DNA of 64,000 bases from Candidatus Saccharimonadota bacterium (GCA_017432305.1 JAFRJK010000001.1:62001-126000); one strand, 5' to 3'; numbered from the stretch's first letter, positions 48,902 to 58,153 are shown. Numbers and translations: made by a program. The notes: generated by a model from the sequence alone, not told the origin.

Positions 48902-48934
48902 CAGCTTCGCCACGTTTTCCTGACGAAAAGGCGA
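48902..48934 (+). promoter_or_regulatory. Possible structured leader of rpsB
   Basis: GCTTCGCC / GGCGAAGT stem with a second internal CGTTTTC/GAAAAG pairing lies just before the Shine-Dalgarno. rpsB leaders are often autoregulatory, but this assignment is only by position and structure. Confidence 0.4.
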
Positions 48935-48953
48935 AGTGAAGGGAAAGGAAAAC

Positions 48954-49640
48954 ATGTCTGCTAATATTGACATGAAAGCTCTCCTTGAAGCGGGAGCACA
49001 CTTTGGTCATAAGACCAGTCGTTGGCATCCGAAAATGGCGCCTTATATTCACAGCAAACGCCAAGATGCTCATATTATCAACCTCGAGAAAACCGTTGAA
49101 GGCCTCGAAAAAGCTCTAGCTAAGACTGCTGATGTAGTTAAAAGCGGTAAAAAAGTTCTCTTTGTTGGTACTAAAAAACAAGTAAAAGAAATCGTAAAAA
49201 CCGCAGCTGAATCTGTTGAAATGCCTTATGTAACGGTCCGTTGGGTTGGTGGCGCTCTTACGAACGTTGAAACCGTTAACCGCCAAATTAAAAAGGTAAA
49301 AGATCTTGAGCGTAAAATGAAGAACGGCGAACTTGAAGCTCGTTATTCTAAACTCGAAGTTCAAAGATTCCAAGAAGAAATTGACACGTTAAACGAACGC
49401 TACGGCGGTATTAAAGACATGAACGAACAACCATCTCTCGTTATTGTGGTTGATGTTCCTGAAGACAAAAATGCCGTAAAAGAAGCAAAAACTCTTGGTA
49501 TCCCGGTAGTTGCACTTTGTGATACAAACGTCGATCCAAGTAATATTGACTTCGTTATCCCAGCAAATGACGATTCAGTCAAAGCAACAAAACTCATTCT
49601 CGACTACTTTGTCGAGGCAATTAAAGGCGCAAGAAAATAA
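48954..49640 (+). CDS. rpsB: 30S ribosomal protein S2
   Basis: A 228-residue protein with A-L-L-E-A-G-A-H-F-G-H-K-T-S-R-W-H-P-K-M near the start, V-L-F-V-G-T-K-K-Q, R-W-V-G-G-A-L-T-N and the C-terminal P-V-V-A-L-C-D-T-N-V-D-P. ATG 48954 is chosen because GGGAAAGGAAAAC lies directly before it; an in-frame ATG at 48936 would absorb this site. The pair rpsB-tsf is the usual operon. Confidence 0.95.
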   Translation: MSANIDMKALLEAGAHFGHKTSRWHPKMAPYIHSKRQDAHIINLEKTVEGLEKALAKTADVVKSGKKVLFVGTKKQVKEIVKTAAESVEMPYVTVRWVGGALTNVETVNRQIKKVKDLERKMKNGELEARYSKLEVQRFQEEIDTLNERYGGIKDMNEQPSLVIVVDVPEDKNAVKEAKTLGIPVVALCDTNVDPSNIDFVIPANDDSVKATKLILDYFVEAIKGARK

Positions 49641-49656
49641 TTTATAGGAGGCTCCC

Positions 49657-50250
49657 ATGGCGGGAAAAATTGATATTGAAACCATTAAAAAATTAAAAGA
49701 ACTTTCTGGCGTTGGGCTTACTGACGCAAAGAACGCCCTCGTCGAAGCTGGTGGTGATTTTGATAAAGCTCTCGAAGCTATGAGAAAGAAAGGCTTAACT
49801 AAAGCCGAAAAACGTGGCGATCGTGAAACTCGTGAAGGTTTAATTGACTCTTATGTCCATGATGGTCGTATTGGTGCAATCATCGAAGTTAACTGTGAAA
49901 CTTCTTTCGTCGCAAAAACTGATGAATTTAAAGACCTCGCTCATAAACTCGCAATGCAAGTTGCATCGATGGCTCCACTTTACGTTTCTGAAGAAGATAT
50001 TCCTGAGGTTGACAAAAAGGCTAAAATGAAGGAATTAGAAGCTAACTTTAAAGGCCCAGAAAAAATGAAGGAACAAATTCTTGGTGGCCAAATGAAGAAA
50101 GCTTTTGCAGATAAGGTCTTAATGTCTCAACCTTATATTCTCGACGATACAAAAACCGTCGCTGACTTCATTAAAGACAACATCGCAAAAACTGGTGAGA
50201 ATATCACCGTCAAACAATTCAAGAGAATCGAGCTCGGCGTCACCGAGTAA
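49657..50250 (+). CDS. tsf: Elongation factor Ts
   Basis: A 197-residue protein with the EF-Ts UBA domain (I-K-K-L-K-E-L-S-G-V-G-L-T-D-A-K) and the core G-x-I-G-A-I-I-E-V-N-C-E-T-S-F-V-A. It is shorter than E. coli EF-Ts, as in the single-subdomain forms. The C-terminal codons (V-T-E-stop) are part of the first unit of the tandem repeat that follows. Confidence 0.95.
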   Translation: MAGKIDIETIKKLKELSGVGLTDAKNALVEAGGDFDKALEAMRKKGLTKAEKRGDRETREGLIDSYVHDGRIGAIIEVNCETSFVAKTDEFKDLAHKLAMQVASMAPLYVSEEDIPEVDKKAKMKELEANFKGPEKMKEQILGGQMKKAFADKVLMSQPYILDDTKTVADFIKDNIAKTGENITVKQFKRIELGVTE

Positions 50251-50403
50251 GGAGTCCGAGAGAAAGTAAATTTATTTACTTTATCGAGGCGACGCAACTC
50301 GGAAAACTCGCAGTACGAGATTACCGAGTAGGGAGTCCGAGAGAAAGTAAATTTATTTACTTTATCGAGGCGACGCAACTCGGAAAACTCGCGAAGCGAG
50401 CTA
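50242..50403. repeat. Tandem pair of 81-bp structured elements after tsf
   Basis: Units 50242-50322 and 50323-50403 are nearly identical. Each has stem CCGAGT/ACTCGG, internal strands AGGAGTC and GGCGACGCA, a hairpin AAAGTAAA-TTTA-TTTACTTT, and a 3' hairpin (CTCGC-GAA-GCGAG in the second). Unit 1 includes the last codons and stop of tsf. It is related to 33662-33792. Confidence 0.8.
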
Positions 50404-50425
50404 AGTGATTTTTGTTACATAGTGA

Positions 50426-50431
50426 TATAAT
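50426..50431 (+). promoter_or_regulatory. -10 box of leaderless promoter for a small membrane protein
   Basis: TATAAT in AGTGATATAAT lies 6 bp before ATG 50438. Confidence 0.55.
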
Positions 50432-50437
50432 AGTGTT

Positions 50438-50533
50438 ATGTCACCATCCCCGATTTTCAACCCCTATCTCTTCACGATTCTTCTTGCCATTCTTGTCCTG
50501 TATGTATATTACGCCACCCATAATAAAAAGTAG
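50438..50533 (+). CDS. 31-residue single-span membrane protein
   Basis: A short frame encoding M-S-P-S-P-I-F-N-P, a hydrophobic helix (about residues 10-26, Y-L-F-T-I-L-L-A-I-L-V-L-Y-V-Y-Y) and a basic tail (H-N-K-K). It has the same TATAAT-to-ATG spacing as other leaderless genes here, and the next gene (rseP) has its own -10 box at 50539-50544. Likely a real small protein; function unknown. Confidence 0.55.
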   Translation: MSPSPIFNPYLFTILLAILVLYVYYATHNKK

Positions 50534-50550
50534 TATGCTATAATATTTTT

Positions 50551-51918
50551 ATGGATATATTTTTTGGAGTTTTAGTCGGAATACTTGTTTTAACTTTGGT
50601 CGTTACGATTCATGAATTCGGCCATTTTATTATTGCAAAGAAAAATGGTGTCAGAGTTAATGAATTTGGGATTGGTTTCCCGCCGAAAGCAAAAACCTGG
50701 CTTCATATCCCTGCAAAGGAAGCTAAAAACTATTGTAAAAAATTCAAATTCGACGACGTAAAAACCGAAAAAATTCTTAAAAAATCCGAGAAAAAACTAG
50801 CCTCGAAGAAGGGTAAAGATAGTTGGCTTTGGATTCCATTACCGAGAGATGAATGGTTTGAAGAAGTTGATAATGAAGTCGTCCCAAAAACCCAAAAATA
50901 CCTTATTTTTAGCTTAAATCTTCTTCCAATCGGTGGTTTCTGCCAGATGGATGGCGAGTCTAATACCGATACAAAAAAGGGAACTTTCGGGGCAGCAAGT
51001 TTTTGGAGTAAAACGAAAATTTTATTTGCCGGCGTTGCGATGAACTGGCTTCTCGCTTTTGTGATTTTTACAGTTTTGGCTTGGGTTGGAATGCCAGAAA
51101 TGTTCAGCAACCAATATCGCGTCAAAGACGATTCAATTGCCGTCGGGGAAGCAATTATTACCGTTAAAAACGTCGTTGATGACTCCCCGGCAAAAGCTGG
51201 AAATTTTGAAGTTGGGGACATAATTTTAGAAGCAACCGAAACTGAAAACGGAAAAAACATAAAAGTCGTTTCCGCTACCGCTTTAACCGATTTTAATAAC
51301 GAAAATGCTGGGAAAGAAGTCGAATATAAAATTAAACGAAAAACCGGCGAAGAAGAAACCGAATTAACTTTAAAAACGACCTTAAACAGCCTTGACTCAA
51401 ATTACCGCCTTGGTATCTCTATGGGTCAAACCGGTCAAGTACTTTACCGCTCAACTTGGTCTGCTCCGATTGTCGGAGCTGTCACAACCGTCCAACTCAC
51501 TGGCGAAACTTACCGCGGCATCGGAACGCTTTTCGGAAATATTTTCTCTGGTATTGCAAAACAATTTAGTCCAGACGAATCGGTGCGTGCCGAGGGGAAA
51601 GATAGCATCAAATCCGCTGGTGACTCCGTCTCTGGTCCAGTCGGAATTATTGGCGTCCTTTTCCCAGCCATCACCCAAACTGGCCTTATAAACGTGCTCT
51701 TCTTAATGGCAATCATCTCAATCTCGCTTGCCTGTATGAACGTCCTTCCAATTCCAGCTCTAGATGGTGGGCGTTGGCTTCTAATTGCAATCTTTAAAGC
51801 CCTTCATCGTCCACTCGATCCTGAAACTGAAAACAAAATCGTCAGCCGAGCCTTCACAATTCTCCTAATTCTTGCCGCAATTATCACCGTTCTCGATGTC
51901 ATAAAAATCGTAAGGTAA
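50551..51918 (+). CDS. rseP: Site-2 protease RseP-type zinc metalloprotease
   Basis: A 455-residue M50 intramembrane protease. Zinc motif H-E-F-G-H is at 21-25 in the first membrane helix, a PDZ domain lies at about 195-290 (D-D-S-P-A-K-A-G-N-F-E-V-G-D-I-I), and the second zinc ligand is in A-L-D-G-G-R-W near residue 405. It has a charged insertion of about 75 residues after the first helix. It cleaves membrane-bound regulators or signal-peptide remnants. The transcript is probably leaderless. Confidence 0.9.
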   Translation: MDIFFGVLVGILVLTLVVTIHEFGHFIIAKKNGVRVNEFGIGFPPKAKTWLHIPAKEAKNYCKKFKFDDVKTEKILKKSEKKLASKKGKDSWLWIPLPRDEWFEEVDNEVVPKTQKYLIFSLNLLPIGGFCQMDGESNTDTKKGTFGAASFWSKTKILFAGVAMNWLLAFVIFTVLAWVGMPEMFSNQYRVKDDSIAVGEAIITVKNVVDDSPAKAGNFEVGDIILEATETENGKNIKVVSATALTDFNNENAGKEVEYKIKRKTGEEETELTLKTTLNSLDSNYRLGISMGQTGQVLYRSTWSAPIVGAVTTVQLTGETYRGIGTLFGNIFSGIAKQFSPDESVRAEGKDSIKSAGDSVSGPVGIIGVLFPAITQTGLINVLFLMAIISISLACMNVLPIPALDGGRWLLIAIFKALHRPLDPETENKIVSRAFTILLILAAIITVLDVIKIVR

Positions 51919-51920
51919 CA

Positions 51921-52646
51921 ATGGAAAAGGTGGATAAATCCAAAAAATTTAATTGGCGCCTAGTCGGAAAAATCGCCGTTTTAGTCCTTTGGGTTGGGGT
52001 AGCTTGTATTGCAGTCCAATATATTGTTGGCTATCCACTGCTCTGGATTTTAGGAAAAGAAACTTTTACCACTCCACTTTGGACAACAATTTACAGCGCC
52101 CTAACTTACATCGTTACAGCCCTAGTCGTTATCTTTATCCCGAAAAAAATTAAGAAAAATTGGGGAACAACGCGCATAGAGCTCGGGCTATCTAACCTTC
52201 CGACTTTTGTTGATATCGGACTTGGTCTTCTTGGGTTTATTGCCACAATTCTAATTTCCGCCTTTGTCACAAATATTATGAGCGGGTTTGATTGGTTTGA
52301 TGCGAATCAAGCCCAAAATATTGGCTACAACGTCTTAAATACCGGCTTTGACCGCATTGTTGCATTTCTCGCACTCGTCGTATTTGCGCCTATCGCCGAA
52401 GAAATCATCTTCCGTGGTTGGCTCTATGGAAAACTTCGCAAAACCATCGCTGCCCCAGCCGCAATCATCCTAGTTTCATTCCTTTTCGGTTTTCTTCACG
52501 GACAACTCAATGTCGGGATAACTGTAGGGATTATGAGCATCGCTATGTGTGTCGAACGAGAAATGACCGGCACGATTTATGCCAGCATTCTCACTCACAT
52601 GATTAAAAATGGTATTGCTTTTTGGATTATTTATGTTTTAACTTAA
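51921..52646 (+). CDS. CPBP (CAAX/bacteriocin-processing) intramembrane metalloprotease
   Basis: A 241-residue protein with six to eight hydrophobic segments. The CPBP motifs are present: A-E-E-I-I-F-R-G-W-L near residue 155, F-L-F-G-F-L-H-G near 190, and H-M-I-K-N-G near the end. It lies 2 bp after rseP, so the two membrane proteases are cotranscribed. Confidence 0.9.
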   Translation: MEKVDKSKKFNWRLVGKIAVLVLWVGVACIAVQYIVGYPLLWILGKETFTTPLWTTIYSALTYIVTALVVIFIPKKIKKNWGTTRIELGLSNLPTFVDIGLGLLGFIATILISAFVTNIMSGFDWFDANQAQNIGYNVLNTGFDRIVAFLALVVFAPIAEEIIFRGWLYGKLRKTIAAPAAIILVSFLFGFLHGQLNVGITVGIMSIAMCVEREMTGTIYASILTHMIKNGIAFWIIYVLT

Positions 52647-53185
52647 ATTTTCATAATTTCAGCTTCTTTATCGCTGAAAGCTTTTTCGATTTTATCATTG
52701 AATTCTTTTGTTAAATCATCAATTTCTTTTTCACCGCGTTTCTTCACATCTTCTGGAAGTTCCGCGCCTTTTAATTCTTTTCTAGCGTCTTCGCGTACGT
52801 TTCTAATTCCAACTTTTGCTTCCTCAACTTTCGATGAAGCAGTCTTAACAATTTCTTTTCTACGCTCCTCAGTAAGTGGTGGAACTGGCACGCGAATCAC
52901 ACGCCCATCATCCGATGGATTAAGCCCTAAGGTCTGATCTGCACGAATTGCCGAAGAAATATTTGCGATAGTTGAAGGATCAAAAGGTGTAACAAGAAGC
53001 ATTGTCGCATCCGAAACTGTCACGTTTGCAACTTGGTTCAAAGGCATATATTGGCCGTAAGCCTCGACTTTCACGCCCATAATCATATCTGGATGTGCGC
53101 GCCCAGTACGGACTTTCGCCATTTCGCCATTAAAACGCTCAACGACCGCTTCCATTGCTTTACGATATTCTTTAGAATCAAACAT
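52643..53185 (-). CDS. frr: Ribosome recycling factor
   Basis: A 180-residue protein with the RRF core: K-V-R-T-G-R-A-H-P near residue 26, V-K-V-E-A-Y-G, L-N-Q-V-A-N-V-T-V, and R-V-P-V-P-P-L-T-E-E-R-R-K-E near 105. It splits post-termination ribosomes with EF-G. It is convergent with the CPBP gene, overlapping by 4 bp. AGGAG precedes the ATG. Confidence 0.96.
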   Translation of the reverse strand: MFDSKEYRKAMEAVVERFNGEMAKVRTGRAHPDMIMGVKVEAYGQYMPLNQVANVTVSDATMLLVTPFDPSTIANISSAIRADQTLGLNPSDDGRVIRVPVPPLTEERRKEIVKTASSKVEEAKVGIRNVREDARKELKGAELPEDVKKRGEKEIDDLTKEFNDKIEKAFSDKEAEIMKI

Positions 53186-53236
53186 AAAATCTCCTAATAT
53201 TATTACCTTAATAATATCAGAAAATTAGCGAAATTT

Positions 53237-53683
53237 CTACGAGATTTCTACAATCTTACCTTTATTGCCATTTGGGAGCTCAAAGGATTCGCCAACTTTT
53301 TTACCCATGAGAGCCTTCCCAATCGGCGAAACATCCGAGATGCGGCCATTCAACGGATCTGCTTCGACTGGTCCAACAATCGAATAAGTATTTTTCTTCC
53401 CAGAAATCGAAACTGTTACCGTCGCGCCCATCGCTACCTTATCGTGCGAAGCGTTACGAATCAATTTCGCAGACTTCAAAATTTCTTCAATTTCTAAAAT
53501 ACGATTTTCAATCTGTTTCTGCTCAGAACGAGCAGAGCTATATTCTTCATTTTCAGACAAATCACCGAAAGCACGCGCTGTTGCAATTCTTTCAGCAATC
53601 GCCGGGCGCTGCGCAATTAAGCCTTCAAGTTCTTTCTCTAGCTCAGCTTTCCCATCTTTCGTTAAACTAACTGTCTTTTTCAT
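53237..53683 (-). CDS. greA: Transcription elongation factor GreA
   Basis: A 148-residue protein with a coiled-coil N-domain (A-R-A-F-G-D-L-S-E-N-E-E-Y, the acidic tip that enters the RNAP channel) and a C-terminal domain with P-I-G-K-A-L-M-G-K-K-V-G. It rescues backtracked RNA polymerase. It precedes frr on the same strand. Confidence 0.96.
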   Translation of the reverse strand: MKKTVSLTKDGKAELEKELEGLIAQRPAIAERIATARAFGDLSENEEYSSARSEQKQIENRILEIEEILKSAKLIRNASHDKVAMGATVTVSISGKKNTYSIVGPVEADPLNGRISDVSPIGKALMGKKVGESFELPNGNKGKIVEIS

Positions 53684-53810
53684 ACAACTATAAAAATATC
53701 TTAATCTCCCTATTTTGTCAATAATTTTTTTGCTAAAATTGGCTTTTTATCTCTATTATTTCGGAGTATTTTGTGCTATAATTTAGGAAAATAATAGTGA
53801 TTGGGTAAAA

Positions 53811-55040
53811 ATGAAATTAAGTAAAACCTTTGTTAAGACTTTCCGTGAAGTCGGAAAAGATGAAACGGCGAAAAATGCCGAACTTTTAATTCGCGCGGGC
53901 TATATCAATAAAGAGATGGCCGGAGTCTATAGTTATCTTCCGCTCGGGTTAAAAACTCTGAAAAACATCGAAAATATTATTCGAGAAGAATTAAATAAAA
54001 TTGGTTGCGAAGAAATCAATCTCACCGCTTTACAAAACCCTGAACCTTGGGAAAAATCTGGGCGTTGGAATAGCGATAAAATGGATATTTGGTTTAAAAC
54101 CGAACTCGCCTCTGGCGGAGAACTTGGCCTTGCTCCTACCCACGAAGAGCCAATCACTAACTTGATGAAAAAATACATCAGCTCTTATAAAGATCTCCCA
54201 ATCTACGCTTACCAATTCCAAACAAAATTCCGAAACGAACTTCGTGCAAAATCTGGCATCCTCCGAACTCGTGAATTCTTAATGAAAGATCTCTATTCTT
54301 TTACTGCTGACGAAGAAACTCATAACGAATTCTATGAAAAGGCAACTGGTGCCTACTTTAAGATTTATGACCGTCTCGGACTTGGCGACTGTACTTATAA
54401 ATGTTTTGCTTCTGGCGGAGTTTTCTCAAAATATTCTCACGAATTCCAAACTTTTCTCCCAGTTGGTGAAGACACAGTCTACTACAACAAAGATAAAACC
54501 GTTGTTTTAAATGAAGAAGTCTTAAACGATGAAGTCCTTGTTGACTTAGGTGTAAAAAGAGAAGAATTAGAGAAAACTAACGCTGCTGAAGTTGGGAACA
54601 TCTTCACTCTCAAATACAAATTCTCTGAACCATTAGATCTCACCTTTAATGATAAAGACGGTGAAAGAAAAACTGTTTATATGGGCTGTTATGGCATCGG
54701 CGTTTCGCGCGTTATGGGTGTGATTGTTGAAAAATACGCTGATGAAAAAGGTCTAATCTGGCCGGAAAATATTGCCCCATTTAAGTACTACTTAATCGGT
54801 ATCGGTGAGGAAGGCGAAAAGAAGGCACTTGAACTTTATGAAAAAAATCCTGAAAACATTATCTTAGACGACCGCGACCTTCGTCCAGGTCAAAAGTTTG
54901 CTGATAGCGAACTAATGGGAATTCCTTATCGTGTCGTAATCTCAGATAAAACTCTAGCTGAAGGCTCAGTCGAAATAACTGAAAGAAAAACTGGCGAATC
55001 GAAAATGATAAAATTAGAAGATTTAAAGGTGGAGGCATAA
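53811..55040 (+). CDS. proS: Prolyl-tRNA synthetase, short form without editing insertion
   Basis: A 409-residue class II aaRS. Motif 2 is in F-R-N-E-L-R-A-K-S-G-I-L-R-T-R-E-F, and motif 3 in Y-G-I-G-V-S-R-V-M-G. The INS editing domain of about 180 residues normally between motifs 2 and 3 in bacterial ProRS is missing. The C-terminal anticodon-binding domain is present. First of a proS-lysS-serS cluster. Confidence 0.94.
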   Translation: MKLSKTFVKTFREVGKDETAKNAELLIRAGYINKEMAGVYSYLPLGLKTLKNIENIIREELNKIGCEEINLTALQNPEPWEKSGRWNSDKMDIWFKTELASGGELGLAPTHEEPITNLMKKYISSYKDLPIYAYQFQTKFRNELRAKSGILRTREFLMKDLYSFTADEETHNEFYEKATGAYFKIYDRLGLGDCTYKCFASGGVFSKYSHEFQTFLPVGEDTVYYNKDKTVVLNEEVLNDEVLVDLGVKREELEKTNAAEVGNIFTLKYKFSEPLDLTFNDKDGERKTVYMGCYGIGVSRVMGVIVEKYADEKGLIWPENIAPFKYYLIGIGEEGEKKALELYEKNPENIILDDRDLRPGQKFADSELMGIPYRVVISDKTLAEGSVEITERKTGESKMIKLEDLKVEA

Positions 55041-56528
55041 ATGGCAACTTTAGAAGATTACCGTAATGAGCGTCTTAGAAAACTCGAAGAAATTAAAGCT
55101 CTTAGGATAAACCCATATCCATCAAAATCAAACCGTAGTGAAAAAATCGGAACAATCATTTCTGAATTTGAAAAATTCGAAGGAAAAGAAGTTACGCTCG
55201 TCGGACGTATTACTGCAATCCGTTCTTTCGGGAAACTTGCCTTTATTAAAATCCGTGACTATTTTGGCGAAATCCAAATTTTCATGAAAGATGAAGGCGA
55301 AGCTGAGCCGGGTTATCTCGGGACGAAACAAGTTAAACTTCTCGATACTGGTGATTTTATCGAAGCAACTGGTAAAATCGGAAAAAGCCAAACTGGCGAA
55401 ATTTCGATTTTTAGTAACAGTGTTCGACTCCTCACAAAATCACTCCGACCACTTCCTGGACGTGATGGGTTCACAAACAAGGAAGAGCGCTATCGTCGTC
55501 GCTATGTCGATATGAACGTCAACCCTGAAGTTAGAGAACGTATGGTTAGACGCTCGAAATTCTGGGAAGCAACAAGAAAATTCATGCTCGACCACGGCTT
55601 TATTGAAATTAACATTCCAGTTCTTGAACACACAACCGGTGGCGCCGATGCAACTCCGTTTACAACTCATATTAATGCTTATGACGAAGACCTTTATCTC
55701 CGTATTTCGCACGAATTACCTCTGAAACGTCTTCTCGGCGCAGGCTTCGAAAAAGTCTTCGACATTGGCCCAAGATTTCGAAACGAAGGTGTTGATGATG
55801 AGCACCTCCCAGAACACATCGCATTTGAATCTTATGCTGCCTACGAAAATTATGAAGACGGCATGAAACTCTACGAGGAAATGATAAAATACGTCGCAAT
55901 GGAAACTTGGGGAACCTTGAAGTTCCACGTTGGTGGTTTTGATATTGATTTAGACCAAGAATGGCCACGTATTAAATACGCTGATCTCCTTAAAGAGAAA
56001 TTCGATGTCGACGTCTTTAATCCGGATGAAGAACAATTAAAACGTATCCTGAAAGAAAACAACGTCGAACTTTCTGGAGAAGTTTCAACGGCTCGTATGA
56101 TTGATAATGTTTGGAAACTGATTCGTAAAAATTCTGGTGGTCCATATTGGCTTATCCACGAACCGACTTCACTCAGTCCGCTCGCTAAAGTTGATCCAGA
56201 ACATCCAGAAATTACTGAACGTTTCCACCCAATTATTGCTGGAACCGAAATGGGGAATGGGTTCTCTGAATTAAACGATCCGCTCGACCAACTCGCTCGT
56301 TTTAAGGAACAACAAGCAATGCGTGACGCTGGCGATGACGAAGCTCAAATGCTTGATATGGACTTTGTGGAAATGCTTGAATACGGCATGCCACCAGCTT
56401 GTGGTTGGGGAAATAGCGAAAGAAACTTCTGGTTACTCGAAGGTGTACCTGGTCGCGAAGGCGTACCTTTCCCACTAATGAAACGCCGCGACGGAAATGA
56501 GAATAAGAAGGAGGAAGAAAATGCTTGA
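55041..56528 (+). CDS. lysS: Lysyl-tRNA synthetase (class II)
   Basis: A 495-residue enzyme with an OB-fold anticodon domain (1 to about 140) and a class II catalytic domain: motif 2 R-F-R-N-E-G-V-D-D-E-H near residue 250 and E-M-G-N-G-F-S-E-L-N-D-P. The motif 3 region reads C-G-W-G-N-S-E-R, not the usual G-x-G-x-D-R; the Arg is kept but the Asp is Glu. The start is directly after the proS stop. It overlaps serS by 8 bp. Confidence 0.93.
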   Translation: MATLEDYRNERLRKLEEIKALRINPYPSKSNRSEKIGTIISEFEKFEGKEVTLVGRITAIRSFGKLAFIKIRDYFGEIQIFMKDEGEAEPGYLGTKQVKLLDTGDFIEATGKIGKSQTGEISIFSNSVRLLTKSLRPLPGRDGFTNKEERYRRRYVDMNVNPEVRERMVRRSKFWEATRKFMLDHGFIEINIPVLEHTTGGADATPFTTHINAYDEDLYLRISHELPLKRLLGAGFEKVFDIGPRFRNEGVDDEHLPEHIAFESYAAYENYEDGMKLYEEMIKYVAMETWGTLKFHVGGFDIDLDQEWPRIKYADLLKEKFDVDVFNPDEEQLKRILKENNVELSGEVSTARMIDNVWKLIRKNSGGPYWLIHEPTSLSPLAKVDPEHPEITERFHPIIAGTEMGNGFSELNDPLDQLARFKEQQAMRDAGDDEAQMLDMDFVEMLEYGMPPACGWGNSERNFWLLEGVPGREGVPFPLMKRRDGNENKKEEENA

Positions 56529-57768
56529 TATTAATTTTATTAGAGAAAATCTTGAGCTTGTTAAGAAATCAGCGACCGAAAAAGGCTATAAAAATGTCGA
56601 TCTAAAATCACTTTTAAAGCTCGATGATGACCGCAAAGAGGCTCTAAAAATCGTTGAAGACCTCCGTAAAGAAAGAAATGAAACCGCTGCGAAAATGAAA
56701 GGTGGTAAGCCTTCTGATGAGCTGATTAAAAAGGGTAAGGAAATTAAAGAAAAACTTGCAACCGAAGAAAAAACTCTCGAAGATATCGAAATAAAGCTTA
56801 AAGAAACCCTAAAATCCGTCCCGAATATTATTCTAGAAGATGTTCCTTTAGGTCCTGAAGAAAACTCTGTCGAAGTTAAAAAGTGGGGCGAGCCAAAGAA
56901 GGAAGGTATCGACCATCTTGATTTTGCAACAAGTCGTGATTGGGTTGATTTTGAACGTGGAGCAAAAGTTGCTGGTGCAAAATTCTATTACACAAAAGGC
57001 GATCTTGCACTTCTCGAGAATGCTTTACTCCAATTCGGATTAAAGAAAGTTACTGAACATGGCTTTACTTTCATGTATGTCCCAGATATGGTTTCTTCAC
57101 GCGTTCTTGAAGGTTGTGGTTTTAACCCCAGAACTTCTGACCAATCCGATGAATATTACATCGAAGGCGAAGATCTTGCGATGATTGCAACTGCCGAAAT
57201 GCCACTTACTGGCTATCATATGGACGAAATCTTAGATGAAAAAGATTTACCACTTTTCTATGCCGGTTATTCCGCATGTTTTAGAAAAGAAGCTGGTGCT
57301 TACGGAAAATACACTCGCGGCCTCTTCCGCGTTCACCAATTCAACAAACTTGAGATGTATTGTTTCTGTCTCCCAGAACAATCAAAAGAAATCCACGAAA
57401 AAATTCTTGGTATTGAGGAAGAAATTTGGCAAGAGCTTAATATCCCATACCACATTATCAACATCGCCGCTGGAGATCTCGGTGCTCCAGCCGCAAAGAA
57501 ATATGATCTTGAATATTGGAGCCCAGTCAACCAAAAATATCAAGAGCTAACTAGTTGTTCAAACTGTACTGATTTCCAAGCTCGCTCAGTTAATTGCCGT
57601 GTTAGGAGAAAAGACGGTTCGCTCGAATTCGTCCACACTCTTAATGGCACCGCAATCTCGCTTGCTCGTACTATGGTTGCAGTAATTGAAAACTACGCTA
57701 CGAAAGATGGAAAGTTAAAAGTTCCTGAGGCTTTAAAACCATATCTAGGTGACAGAGACGAATTATAG
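56521..57768 (+). CDS. serS: Seryl-tRNA synthetase
   Basis: A 415-residue enzyme with an N-terminal helical arm (about 30-105, Lys/Glu-rich coiled coil) and a class II catalytic core: motif 2 F-R-K-E-A-G-A-Y-G-K-Y-T-R-G, and motif 3 N-G-T-A-I-S-L-A-R. ATG 56521 follows GAAGGAGGAAGAAA, so the earlier in-frame codons at 56497 belong to lysS and are not the start. Confidence 0.96.
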   Translation: MLDINFIRENLELVKKSATEKGYKNVDLKSLLKLDDDRKEALKIVEDLRKERNETAAKMKGGKPSDELIKKGKEIKEKLATEEKTLEDIEIKLKETLKSVPNIILEDVPLGPEENSVEVKKWGEPKKEGIDHLDFATSRDWVDFERGAKVAGAKFYYTKGDLALLENALLQFGLKKVTEHGFTFMYVPDMVSSRVLEGCGFNPRTSDQSDEYYIEGEDLAMIATAEMPLTGYHMDEILDEKDLPLFYAGYSACFRKEAGAYGKYTRGLFRVHQFNKLEMYCFCLPEQSKEIHEKILGIEEEIWQELNIPYHIINIAAGDLGAPAAKKYDLEYWSPVNQKYQELTSCSNCTDFQARSVNCRVRRKDGSLEFVHTLNGTAISLARTMVAVIENYATKDGKLKVPEALKPYLGDRDEL

Positions 57769-57793
57769 TATAATTATTTTAAGGAGTTAACCT

Positions 57794-58153
57794 ATGATTG
57801 AAAAAATTGATATTAGCGGTAGTAACTATAAATTAGAGGATAATTTTAAGAAATACACAAGTAAACGTATTGGAAAACTTGATCGTTATCTTCCACGTAA
57901 TAATAAAAAAGACGTAGTTGTAAAAATCGTCGTGACCGAAGTTAACCGTGCCCACGGGAATAAATACGAAATTTCCGCAAATATGGAAATCCCTGGCGGA
58001 AAAGTCATCTCCGCAAAAGACGAATGTTCAAACATCTATGCTGGAATCGATATTCTCGAAGCAAAGCTTACTGGCCAAATCCGCCGCTTCAAAACTGAAA
58101 CAAGCCCTCGTATCCGAAAAAATCCACTTTCATTTTTCAAACGAAACAAATAG
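57794..58153 (+). CDS. hpf: Ribosome hibernation promoting factor / RaiA family
   Basis: A 119-residue short HPF-type protein with the N-terminal I-x-G-x-N-Y-K-L and Y-T-S-K-R-I-G-K-L-D-R-Y pattern and a D-I-L-E-A-K-L-T-G-Q strand-helix. It binds the 30S subunit and stabilises inactive ribosomes. AAGGAG precedes the ATG. Confidence 0.9.
   Translation: MIEKIDISGSNYKLEDNFKKYTSKRIGKLDRYLPRNNKKDVVVKIVVTEVNRAHGNKYEISANMEIPGGKVISAKDECSNIYAGIDILEAKLTGQIRRFKTETSPRIRKNPLSFFKRNK

Noticed and set aside
50133-50378. Minus-strand frame over the tsf end with an internal peptide repeat
   Set aside because: The peptide repeat only reflects the 81-bp tandem DNA repeat, and it overlaps tsf; no promoter or ribosome binding site fits.
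8273-56528. Alternative code with TGA as glycine (as in SR1/Gracilibacteria)
   Set aside because: TGA ends genes exactly at overlaps with the next start (8274-8276 and 56526-56528), and Gly codons are ordinary GGN throughout.
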